A stretch of 64,000 nucleotides of DNA from CAVQJU01 sp963729215 (GTDB lineage Bacteria; Acidobacteriota; Vicinamibacteria; Vicinamibacterales; CAVVIG01): positions 177,324-241,323 of the forward strand of contig CAVSND010000013.1 of assembly GCA_963729215.1 (NCBI GenBank), read 5' to 3'. Made by a program: the position numbers and the translations under genes. Position 1 is the stretch's first letter; each line of letters starts with the position of its first letter. Shown piece after piece: positions 7,601 through 16,379 of the stretch. The notes under the pieces are model-generated. The model did not search any database, was not told the origin of the DNA, and saw only the letters and a list, made by a program, of their open reading frames with translations.

Positions 7601-9974
7601 TCAGACCGGACGAACTAGGACGGATGCCTCGCGGGCGCCGCCCAGCATCTTGCCCAGGGCTTCGTCGAACAGTCCGAGCGCCGAGGCCGGCGCGGACGGC
7701 GCCGGCGCGACGGGCACGGCCCGGGCGCCTTCAATCTGATCCGCGAGGCGCTCCTGCAGGCTCTGATCGACGCCGCTGGCTGCGACCGGTGCCGCCGCCT
7801 GGCTATAGCGATTGATTTCGGAAACCAGCTGCGCCGCGTAGCGGCCGGCGTCGTCGAGGGCGGCGGGCGCGGCGGGTACGTGCTGCAGAACGGCAGCGCC
7901 AGTGCCATACGTCCCGTTGCCGTTGCCGTTTGAACCGTTGAAGGGCGTCGTCGCAGCGGGCGGCGCGCCGAGCGGCGCCTCGTTGACGGGTGCGGCCGTC
8001 ATCACGCTCCCGAACGCCGCGCGCGCCGACATCGTCAGGGCGGCGATCCGTTCACCCGCCATGCGAACCAGCGTGTGACCGAGGTTGAGCGCGGCCTCGC
8101 TGTTGAAGGGAACCGCGGACTCGTCGTTCCGCGCACCCGCGTCGGCGTGCACGACGGCGACCACTCGTCCACCGGTCGTCACGGGGAAGGTCACCGTCCA
8201 GGCCTCACCGGCCTGCGCGGCCGATGGCCCGTCGCCAGTGAAGATCGTGCGGCTGGCCGTGACGGCGCGCGTCAACGCGGAGTCGGTCGCGAGCGGGAGC
8301 TCGAACTCCCGGGTAATCGCCGCTCCGCCCGTGAAGCCGACGCTCCGCCATCCCTGCAGCCTCTTGGACTTCGTTTTGACGACGAAGAGCGCCGCGCGCG
8401 GGAAGAGCGTCCCGGCACCATCGACGAGCGCGTCGAGGACCTGCGAGAGGTCGGTCGCAGAACTAATCGCCTGATACATCGCCTGGGCGGGATCGACCTG
8501 CGCCACGTGTTCCACAACCGGTGCTGGTTCCGGCAGGGCGATGACCGCGGCCGGCTGAGTCAGCGCTTCGGAGTCCTGCGCGTATCCCTCAACTGACACG
8601 AACGCGGACGCGGCTTCGGTCTGTTCGGTGAACTGGACGACCTGACGTTCAACCGCAGGCTCCGGGACCTGGGCGATTGCGGGTTCGAAGGTATGTTCAA
8701 AGACTGCCGGCGCGAAGACGGTCTCTTCGGGAACCGGGACGACGACTGCGGGTTCCGTCCTGAGCTCGGCGACAGGCTCAACCGCGGGTTCGACCGGAAG
8801 GGCGGCGGCGAACTCGACGGGTGCGAGCATGACGGGCGCGGCCGGCCGGGCGGCTTCGGCGCGAGCCAGCTCCATCTCGGTGCGGACACGCTCGAGCTCA
8901 CTGCGCAGCGCCTCGATTTCGCGGGCGCCCACTTCGAGGCGCCGCTCGGCTTCAGCCTGCGCGGCCGCGAGCTCGGCCCGCGCCGCGTCCACCTGCGCCT
9001 GCGCCTTCTCCAGGATTCGCGCGTGCCGCACGTTGGAAATTCGCGCCGCTTCGAGCAGGGCGTCCTGCTCGGAAAGGACCGTTCGAGCTTCCTCTTTCGC
9101 GGCCAGGGCGGCGCTCAGCTGCGCGTCCCGCTCCGTGCGAAGGGTTTCGGCCAAAACGTTCGCGACACGGAGCGCTTCGGTCTGCGCGTCCCGCTCGACG
9201 CTCAATGCCTCGCCGCGCTCCCGGGCCGCGCGGAGTGCGACCAGCTGGGCGTCGCGATCGGCCTGCAGTGCCTCGGCGCGTTCGTTCGCGATGCGCAGGG
9301 CCTCGAACTGAGCGTCGCGATCGGCCTGAATCGCGTCGGCGCGTTCTTTCGCGGCCCGGAGCGCCTCGAGGTGGGCGTCCCGCTCGATCACGAATCGCTT
9401 CGGCGCGTTCGGTGGCGGCCCGGAGGGATGCGAGCTGCACGTCCCTGTCGGCGCGGACGGCATCGCCCTGCTCGCGGGCGACGCGGAGCGCCTCGAGCTG
9501 CGCGTCGCGATCGGCCTGCATCGCGTTCGCCTGCTCGGTGGCTTTCTGAATCGCGTCGGACAGCGCCGCGCGTTCGCGCTGATCGGCATCGCGCTGCGCC
9601 GCCGCTTCGGCCCGCATCACGTCGAGCTGCCTCTGGGCTTCGGCGCGGTCCTGCTGGAGGCGGGCCTCGGCCTCTTCGAGGGCGACCGTGCGCGCGGTTC
9701 GCGCCGCAGCGCCGGCTTCTTCGCTGGCGGCGTGCGTGAGCCGCTCGACGAGCTCACGGATCGGCGCCGCGTCGATATTGGCGGCGCCCGCGAGCGTCGC
9801 GGTCAGTGACTGGTATCGGAGGTCGAGAGCGACACGAAGCGCTTCGAGCTCGGTCTGTGCAGGCCTGGCCGCCTGCGCGATCAGGGTCCGGACGGTCGCG
9901 GTGGCCTGGGCCTCTGCGAAGTCGTGGAAGGTGGCCGGGGTTGTGCCGTCTGGAGTTGGGAACGAAGAATTCAC
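7601..9974 (-). CDS. long coiled-coil protein with C-terminal GAF-like domain (frameshifted)
   Basis: About 790 residues once one indel near 9388-9395 is repaired. The first ~70 residues are unique. Residues ~85-430 are a continuous coiled coil built from 21-residue units of the form LEALRxAxERAxAIxADRDAQ, visible also as 63-bp DNA repeats. A Pro/Val/Glu-rich linker follows, then a GAF-like domain (DLSQVLDALVDGAGTLFPRA to VVAVVHADAG), then a low-complexity tail. The start is GTG 9974. The frame remains open for ~30 codons further upstream without an ATG, so the N-terminus is uncertain. As first gene of the HD-GYP/PilZ operon it could be a scaffold or sensor (inference). Confidence 0.65.
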
Positions 9975-10230
9975 TTTTAAGTAGTCCGATTTCAGTACAG
10001 CAACACGCCTGCCGTATGTGTCGCGGAAGATTGCGGCGGGGCGACTGGCTATAAAGAGCTGATTCTAAAAGCTGAAGTTCCTGCTCTGGCGAGCTGGGAA
10101 GACGGCGGGATTGGGAACAGGATATTGGCCGGGTTCAATTCTGGTACGTCGAGGACAACTTTGTTATTCGTCCAATCTCCTTTCTCTATAAGCACTTATG
10201 TGTAAATTTAGACGATATAAGCCTTTGAAT

Positions 10231-10266
10231 GTCTTAATAGGACACCGTGGTCTTATATAGGACACT
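10231..10266. promoter_or_regulatory. two direct repeats GTCTTA(T)ATAGGACAC, candidate operator/promoter
   Basis: Unit one is GTCTTAATAGGACAC at 10231-10245 and unit two is GTCTTATATAGGACAC at 10250-10265. The unit starts are 19 bp apart, close to two helical turns. Each unit is itself roughly palindromic (GTC...GAC arms around an AT core). The pair sits in the AT-rich part of the divergent gap, as expected of binding sites for a dimeric regulator or of overlapping -10 regions. Which gene it controls cannot be decided from sequence. Confidence 0.35.
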
Positions 10267-10320
10267 TACTGTCGTGCTTGGCGTTGAATCGGGACGGTCG
10301 GCCAGCAGCGGTCTGCGAGG

Positions 10321-10470
10321 TCACCGGGACGCCATCATCTTCAGCAACGCCGGCGTGTCCTGCGTGCACCGATTCGGTTGCCACCGAAGCATTCCCGCCT
10401 GCGCGGCCATGGCGGAATCGATCGGCGTCATGCCAAAATCCACCTCGGCGGCATCCTCTAGCCGACCGCT
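10321..10470 (-). pseudogene. possible C-terminal remnant of a coding sequence
   Basis: On the minus strand about 40 codons read with the codon usage of a real gene and end at TGA 10321. They give a tail containing GMTPIDSAMAAQAG and LLKMMASR. The GxTPxDxA pattern is reminiscent of an ankyrin repeat, but one short match is weak evidence. There is no upstream part of the gene and no start. It may be a decayed 3' end left after a rearrangement, or chance. Confidence is low. Confidence 0.2.
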
Positions 10471-10477
10471 GAACGGA

Positions 10478-10508
10478 AAACGAGCCACGAGCACGAGAAA
10501 CGAGAAAC
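10478..10508. repeat. ACGAG/AACGAGCCACGAG low-complexity repeat, copy 1
   Basis: A run of near-identical short words (AACGAGCCACGAG, CACGAG, AAACGAGAAACG) directly before the ATG of the PQQ dehydrogenase. The 13-mer AACGAGCCACGAG recurs at 16331 in another intergenic gap with the same style of repetition. It overlaps the position where a ribosome-binding site would be; only a weak GGA is visible. Confidence 0.5.
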
Positions 10509-10511
10509 GGA

Positions 10512-12296
10512 ATGAAGATCCCCCCACTCCTCATTTGCGGCGCGATCCTGACGATCGCGACGACGGCCGCTCAGGTGCGCCGCGTGGACGATACGACGCT
10601 GCGACATGCCGGCGAGGGCGGGGAGTGGCTGACCTACGGGCTGAACCAGTCGGAGAACCGCTTCAGCACGCTCACGCAGATCAGTACGGCGAACGTGAAG
10701 GAGCTCGGGCTCGCGTGGTCGTACGACGTGGGCACGGGAGGCGGCGGACAGGAAGCCACGCCGTTGTTTTCGAACGGCACGATCTACGGGATCACCAACT
10801 GGAGCATCGTGTTCGCGGTTGACGCCCGAACGGGCAAAGAACGATGGCGGTGGGACCCGGAGGTCAACCAGGCCACGGTCCGCATGAAGATCTGCTGCGG
10901 TGTCGTCAACCGGGGGCTGGCGATCTACCAGGGAATGGTGATCGCGCCGGCTATCGACGGTCGGCTGCTGGCGCTCGACGCGGAGACAGGCAAGGTGATC
11001 TGGGAATCGCGCGTCGCGTATCCGCAGGATCATTACACGCTCACGATGGCGCCCCGGATCGCCAAAGGCAAGGTCATCATCGGCGTGAGCGGCGGGGATC
11101 GTCCCACGCGCGGGTTCTTTGCCGCGTTCGATGCGATGACCGGACGCCAGGTCTGGCGGTTCTACACCGTTCCCGGAGATCCGTCGAAGCCGTTCGAAAA
11201 CGCCGCGATGAAGAAGGCGGCCGCGACGTGGGACGGCGAATGGTGGAAGGTCGGGGGCGGCGGCGCCGTCTGGGACGGCATGGCGTACGACGCGGACGCC
11301 GACCTTCTCTATGTCGGCACGGGCAACGCCGAGCCGTGGGCGCAGCAACTCCGGACGAGCACACCCAAGGACAACCTTTACGTCTGTTCGATCCTCGCGG
11401 TGTCGGCGGCGACGGGCGAGCTCAAGTGGCATTACCAGGTGGTCCCGGGCGACATCTGGGACTTCGACAGCGTCCAGCATCTGATCCTGGCCGACCTGAT
11501 CATCAGCGGCCGGCCGCGCAAGGTCATCATGCAGGCCAACAAGGACGCGTTCTACTACGTCATCGATCGGCTCACGGGCGAGTTCATTTCCGCGGGCCCG
11601 TTCTCGAAAGTCACATGGGCCAGTGGCATCGATCCCAGGACCGGCCGGCCCATCGTCAACAAAGCGGCGTACTACGGCTACGAGGCGATCGCGATTTCGC
11701 CTGGCGGCGGCGGCGCGCACAACTGGTCGCCGATGTCGTTCAGTCCGGTGACGGGGCTGGCGTACATCCCGACGTCGACAGCGAGCAGCTGGACCTATCA
11801 GGCCGAGCCGTCCTACAACCCGAAACCCGGACTCATGACCGGCACGGTGCGTCCGATGCCGGCTGCGACGCTGCCGTCGCCTCCGGCGATTGGCCCGGAG
11901 CCTCTGGGTGAGTCGGGACCGAGGGGCGCGCTGGTCGCCTGGGATCCGGTGGCGCAGCAGATGCGCTGGCGCATGCCGGGTGGCGGCGGCATCGGCGGCG
12001 GCACGATGACGACGGCCGGCAACCTGGTGTTTCAGGTCATCAACGACGGCCGCCTGCTGGCGTACAGCGCCGACAAGGGCGAGAAACTGCTCGAGCTGCA
12101 GACCGGCCTGCGCAGCGGCATGGGGCCGCCGATCACCTATCAGCTCGATGGGAAGCAGTACGTCGCGTTGATGGGGGGCGTGGGATCAGCGGCGCCTGGC
12201 GGGAACGCGGGCCCCGGCAATCAGCCCACGCCGTTTTCGCCGAAGCTCCTGACGTTCGTCCTCGGCGGCAGCGCTCCGGCGCTCAATCAGCAGTAA
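10512..12296 (+). CDS. periplasmic PQQ-dependent alcohol dehydrogenase-type quinoprotein
   Basis: 594 residues with a signal peptide (1-20). An eight-bladed PQQ propeller is seen from repeated W-motif strands (for example GKERWRWDPE, GKVIWESRVA, GRQVWRFYTV, GELKWHYQVV). The vicinal cysteines that stack on PQQ are present (KICCGVV, 128-129). The calcium/catalytic region appears as GNAEPW and DIWDFDS (~314-320), and AHNWSPMSFSP is typical of the type I/II alcohol dehydrogenase family. No C-terminal cytochrome c domain follows, so electrons must leave to a separate cytochrome. It should oxidise a primary alcohol or related substrate in the periplasm; the substrate cannot be predicted. Confidence 0.88.
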   Translation: MKIPPLLICGAILTIATTAAQVRRVDDTTLRHAGEGGEWLTYGLNQSENRFSTLTQISTANVKELGLAWSYDVGTGGGGQEATPLFSNGTIYGITNWSIVFAVDARTGKERWRWDPEVNQATVRMKICCGVVNRGLAIYQGMVIAPAIDGRLLALDAETGKVIWESRVAYPQDHYTLTMAPRIAKGKVIIGVSGGDRPTRGFFAAFDAMTGRQVWRFYTVPGDPSKPFENAAMKKAAATWDGEWWKVGGGGAVWDGMAYDADADLLYVGTGNAEPWAQQLRTSTPKDNLYVCSILAVSAATGELKWHYQVVPGDIWDFDSVQHLILADLIISGRPRKVIMQANKDAFYYVIDRLTGEFISAGPFSKVTWASGIDPRTGRPIVNKAAYYGYEAIAISPGGGGAHNWSPMSFSPVTGLAYIPTSTASSWTYQAEPSYNPKPGLMTGTVRPMPAATLPSPPAIGPEPLGESGPRGALVAWDPVAQQMRWRMPGGGGIGGGTMTTAGNLVFQVINDGRLLAYSADKGEKLLELQTGLRSGMGPPITYQLDGKQYVALMGGVGSAAPGGNAGPGNQPTPFSPKLLTFVLGGSAPALNQQ

Positions 12297-12298
12297 TT

Positions 12299-12416
12299 GG
12301 TCCACGGGTCCACAGGGTCCACGGGGTCCACGGGTCCACGCGGTCCACGGGTCCACGGGTCCACAGGTCCACGGGCCACAGATCCACGTACGAGTCCACG
12401 AGGTCCACGGACCACG
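12299..12416. repeat. tandem array of 8-10 bp TCCACGGG-type units
   Basis: Twelve TCCAC words occur within about 118 bp, mostly spaced 8-9 bp (TCCACGGG, TCCACAGGG, TCCACGCGG and so on). The array begins two bases after the stop of the PQQ dehydrogenase and decays toward the 3' end of the convergent TonB receptor gene. A CACGAAG/CTTCGTG inverted pair follows. It has no coding potential that I would trust. Copy number is likely to vary between strains or reads. Confidence 0.85.
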
Positions 12417-12482
12417 AAGTTAGCGAAGCTCTCCTCAAAGAGCACTGGTCTTCGTGGACTTGTGCCTTCGTGAAAAACCGTC

Positions 12483-15400
12483 CTAGAAGGTGATCTCCGC
12501 GCTGATCTTGGCGAGTCGCGCGGTCAGCACCGTCACCGGTGTGTTCCACGCACCGGTCGGGGAATACGCCGCGTTATACGTCAGGATCGCGCTCGAGTTG
12601 AGCGAGTTGTAGATATCGACGCCGAGCATCGTGCGCGTGCGCCCGTACCGCAGGATCTTCGCGATCCTGAAGTCGAGCTGGTTGATCCGATCGCCGTACA
12701 TCGCGCCCGGCGTCAGGAGGTTGATCGTCACGTTGGCAGGGTTGCCGGCCGGGAGCCGCCCGAGCGCCTGGGCGATCGCGGAACCAGCGCCCGCGGGTGC
12801 GGCGTAGTTGGCGGCCAGCAGCGCGCCGGGCTTGCTCTGGAACACGCCGCTCACCTGCAGTTCGATCTTTGGGATGACATAAGACCCCAGCCCCCGCGCC
12901 TGCGTCAGGATGCCGTAGTCCACGTGGCAGTACGGGCTCAGCGTGTTGACCGCTGAGCTGGTGAGGCCGGGAAGCCCCGGCGTCAGGTTGGCGACCAATT
13001 CCGGGAGATTCGTGCGCACCGCGCAGTTGTCGGCGATTTGTTTGCCGGTACTGGTGCCGCCCTGGAACGTCAGACCGTTGCGCATCCGGAAGTTCAACGT
13101 CACGTCCACGCCGTTGAAGTACTGATACCAGTCGCCGTACTTCTGCGAATCGGTGACGAGGTTGTTGACCTGGCCGAACTTGGTGGGGACGACGTCGTAG
13201 AGCGTGCCGACCGTATACCCGCCGCCGCCGGGGAGGCGCGGATCGAGCGGCGCGGTAATGCTGTACGGCGTGAGGTCGGAATTCGCGAGCGACTGGTTGT
13301 CCAGCACCGTGAATCCGTGATACCACCGCCGCGTGTAAGCGACTTCGATCGAGGCCCGCGCCATGATCTGCTGCTGAACCGACGCGCCGAGCGTCCAGTC
13401 GGACGCGCGCACGCCCCAGCCGTTGAGCAGCGCCGGATCGAAGCTGTTGGTCAACGGGAACTGTCCCTGTGACAAGAGCGCAAAGCTCTGGTTCGAGATC
13501 GCCCCGCACGTGTCGACGCTGCCCGTCGTCGCCGGGCTCTGGGCCAGCGGACTCGCCAGGTTGCAGTCCGGCACGAAGTCTTTGTCCGCATCGGTCCAGG
13601 AGCGCGTGACGCTCAACGGGGCAAACGGGCCGCCGCTGCCCGGCGCGCGCAGCGTGGGATTCGCGTTGGCCCAGTTGTTCGACACGCCCGCGCCCTCCAG
13701 GTACTTGCCGAGGTTCGCCTTGACGGCCGTCTTGCCGTTGCCGAAGACGTCCCACGACATACCCATGCGCGGCGTGATGTCCTTGTACGAGTTCACGCCT
13801 TCGGTGAGCGGAATATGGATCGCCGTCGGGAGAAACGTCGACGGCCCTTCCGTCTGTTCGGGATACCAGCTGGTCGAACGGTCGAACCTCAGCGCGCCCT
13901 GGACGAGTGAAGTGGTTGTGGGTCCACTGATCCTGCGCGAAGAAGGCGTGCCAGCCGCCGTCGCCGTTGTTCTGCCACGGCCCGACGAGCTCCGTGATCT
14001 GGTTCGGGACGAGATTGTTGACGCGGAACGACATGTTCTGGCTGTTCGTGCCCCACGTCCGGTAGTCCGTCATCAGCGTGCCCTGGTAGCCGATCTTGAG
14101 GCTGTTCGCGCCGGTGACGTACGACATCGACGCCTTCCAGTTCCACGACGCGGCCGTGTTGGTGCCGTAGTCCTGCGACCGGTAGACCAGGCCCGCCGGT
14201 GCGTTGTTGTTGAGCGGGCAGTTCGGCGAGCACTGCTCGACCATGTTGATCAGATCGTGCGTCGGGTTCGGGTTGCGTTCGAAGTTGCCCCAGCCGTAGT
14301 ACACGCCGCCGAACCCCGCGTCGAGCAGGAGTTTGCTGGTCATCGGCGATGACCAGGTCACCTGCGGCACGCGCAGCGGCGCAGTCTGCGCCGTTCCCCG
14401 AGCTTCGGGCGAGACGCGCGGCGGATCGGTGATGCCCGTCGTCAGGCCCGTGCACTTCGGGCAGTTCGCCTGCTCGTCCCAGAAGCCGCTGATCTTGTTA
14501 CGCGGCGTGACCTGCCACGTGACGCGCATGCTGCCGTTGTTGGACGTACGATCGGAGTACGCCGTCTGCAACGGGCGACCGTTGAGGCCGTCTGCGGGCA
14601 GGTACGCATACTTCGCCGGGTCGCCCGCATTCAGATTGTAGTAGATGTTCGCGATCCCGCGCGTGCTGCCCTGTATTCGCGCGTTCCCGAAGAACCAGAC
14701 TTTGTCCTTCTTGATCGGGCCGCCGAACGATCCGTTGAGGTCGTAGACGCCCGTCAACGGCAGCGGCGTCTGAAGGCCGGCGGCCTGCAGTGCCGGGGTG
14801 AAGTTGCTGCCCTCGAGCGCTTCGCCGGTCACGCTGTAGAACACGGCGCCAGAGTGCGAGTTGCCGCCGGTTTTCGGCACGATGTTCATCACCAGTCCGG
14901 CCGTTTCGGATTCGCCGAGGCCGCCGGCCGTCGTGAACGTGACTTCCTGGGCGTTGCCCACGTCGGCCACGTACGCCGGCGGCTGGTTGCCTCCCGGCGG
15001 GTTGCCGATGTTCAGTCCATCCACCGTCATGCGGCCTTCGTTGTTGCGCCCGCCGTGAATCGGAAACTGCGTGGTCGATGTCGTGGTGACGACGTCGTTC
15101 AGGTTGGTCATCACGCCGGGCACGACGTTGACGATGCCGTTGTAGCTGCGCACCGTCGGGATCGACTTGAGCGCGTCGTTGGTGATCGTCACCTCGCGAC
15201 GCGCGCTCTGGACGTCGACAACGGGCGTTTCGCCGGTGACGGTGATCGTTTCCGCAACCGCGCCAACCTTGAGGTCCGCGTTGACGGTCGCGGTAAACGA
15301 CCCGGTGAGCTCGATGCCTTCCCGCCGGACTCCGCTGAACCCGGTCAGGGAAAACGTGACGGTGTAGACGCCGGGCCGCAGATCCTCGATCCGGTACACG

Positions 15401-15591
15401 CCCGAGCCGTCGCTGACGGCCGAGCGGACTTTCTCGATCAACGCCGGGCTCGCGGCTTCCACCGTGACGCCAGGAAGCACGGCGCCGGACGAGTCTTTCA
15501 CGGTGCCCGCGATCACGGCCTGCGCCAGTGCGGCCGTTGGGAGCAGAACGATCAACGCCAGCAGCCCCAGGGTTCTGGACAGTACGCGCAT
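12483..15591 (-). CDS. Oar-like TonB-dependent outer-membrane receptor (frameshifted)
   Basis: About 1036 residues after repair. The signal peptide (1-24, AALAQ) is followed by a carboxypeptidase regulatory-like domain (~26-107: AGTVKDSSGAVLPGVTVEA to GVYTVTFSLTGF), a plug domain (~120-240) and a long beta-barrel ending in EITF, the terminal aromatic signal for outer-membrane insertion. The first part ends in nonsense after HFT near 13901-13910. A single-base shift there continues VQGALRFDRSTSWYPEQ to the true end. Members of this group import large ligands across the outer membrane with TonB energy; the ligand is unknown. Start ATG 15591 has AGGTTGAG upstream. Confidence 0.85.
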
Positions 15592-15806
15592 CTCAACCTC
15601 GCCTTCCGTCTTGGGTTCGCGTTCCTTCTCTGCGTGTCAGGAGTCCGTCACGACGATGCCTGGGTATACGCTTGGCCTTCCTGACTGTCAAGGTGCAAGA
15701 CGCCAGATTTCAGGCATTTCTGGCCGCAATCCAGCGAGTTGGATCGGTGGCGGTATGATGACGCCGAGGCCGGGCAGGCGACTGCCCGCCATGAAACGGG
15801 GGCAGG

Positions 15807-16280
15807 ATGCGGAAACGAATCGTAAAAAAGAAGTCTCGCGCGTCGGTGAAATCGAGGAAAGCCGGGAAGGCCGCTTCAGGGAGACGCCGGAAGACGCGCG
15901 CAGTTGATCCGGTCATGGCGCCCGTTCGCGGCGCGGAACGGCGCCAGGTCGGACACGTCAGGCTCGAAGTGGGACGCGCGGGCGCTGCTCGCGTGAAGCG
16001 AATGATCTATCCCGCGGGATTCCACTGGGCGAAAGATATGAAGGCGGCCGTGGGCACCGAACTCTGCATGCACGCCCATGTCGGGTTTCTCGTGCGCGGC
16101 GAGATTCACATCGAGTACGCCGACGGGTGCATCGTGGAGTTCAAGGCGCCCCAGGTCGTGGCGATCGAGCCGGGACATGACGGATGGGTCGTCGGCAAAG
16201 AGCCCGTCGTCATGATCGAGTTCGACTTCGAACGCGACACGATCAGCCGCACCGGGATGCCCGATGCACACGGGCACTAG
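15807..16280 (+). CDS. cupin-domain protein with basic N-terminal tail
   Basis: 157 residues. The first ~35 are extremely Lys/Arg-rich (RKRIVKKKSRASVKSRK) and then a single cupin barrel follows, with the metal-type motif LCMHAHVGFLVRGEIHIEY and second motif IEPGHDGWVVGKEPVVMIEFD. Translation could instead begin at ATG 15915 (MAPVRGAERRQ), which would remove the basic tail, but the tail shares the frame and codon style. Cupins bind a metal and act as small enzymes or sugar/ligand binders; nothing here fixes the substrate. No signal peptide is seen, so it is probably cytoplasmic. Confidence 0.7.
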   Translation: MRKRIVKKKSRASVKSRKAGKAASGRRRKTRAVDPVMAPVRGAERRQVGHVRLEVGRAGAARVKRMIYPAGFHWAKDMKAAVGTELCMHAHVGFLVRGEIHIEYADGCIVEFKAPQVVAIEPGHDGWVVGKEPVVMIEFDFERDTISRTGMPDAHGH

Positions 16281-16308
16281 AGTGCCGGAACGTAGAATGC
16301 AGAACGTA

Positions 16309-16348
16309 AAACGAGAAACGAGCCACGAGAAACGAGCCACGAGCCACG
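16309..16348. repeat. ACGAG/AACGAGCCACGAG low-complexity repeat, copy 2
   Basis: Successive words AAACGAGAAACGAG, CCACGAGAAACGAG, CCACGAG and CCACGG fill the gap between the cupin gene and the convergent ParB-kinase gene. It shares the 13-mer AACGAGCCACGAG with the copy before 10512. There is no coding potential. Confidence 0.55.
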
Positions 16349-16352
16349 GAAA

Positions 16353-16372
16353 GGCCGCGCTCTTCAGCGGCC
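16353..16372. terminator. weak hairpin between convergent genes
   Basis: GGCCGC (16353-16358) can pair with GCGGCC (16367-16372) around an 8-base loop. It lies between two convergent stop codons (16280 and 16380), where a bidirectional terminator would be expected. There is no clear U-tract, so the call rests on position and symmetry only. Confidence 0.3.
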
Positions 16373-16379
16373 CTCCGTC

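Larger units (their letters stand above)
9975..10511. other. 537-bp divergent intergenic region, partly AT-rich
   Basis: This gap separates the leftward HD-GYP/PilZ operon from the rightward PQQ dehydrogenase. The middle (about 10130-10270) is clearly more AT-rich than the surroundings and contains several TATAAG-like boxes (10192, 10215, 10252). Promoters for both directions probably lie here. It also holds a pair of 16-bp direct repeats (10231-10266, listed separately), a short coding-like relic on the minus strand and an ACGAG-type low-complexity repeat just before the dehydrogenase ATG. No convincing intact gene is present. Confidence 0.6.

Noticed and set aside
8693..9739. A 348-codon plus-strand frame opposite the coiled-coil gene
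   Set aside because: It mirrors the 63-bp repeats of the real minus-strand gene and shows no family signature.
12299..12416. TCCAC array considered as a CRISPR
   Set aside because: Units are 8-10 bp with no spacers and there are no cas genes nearby.
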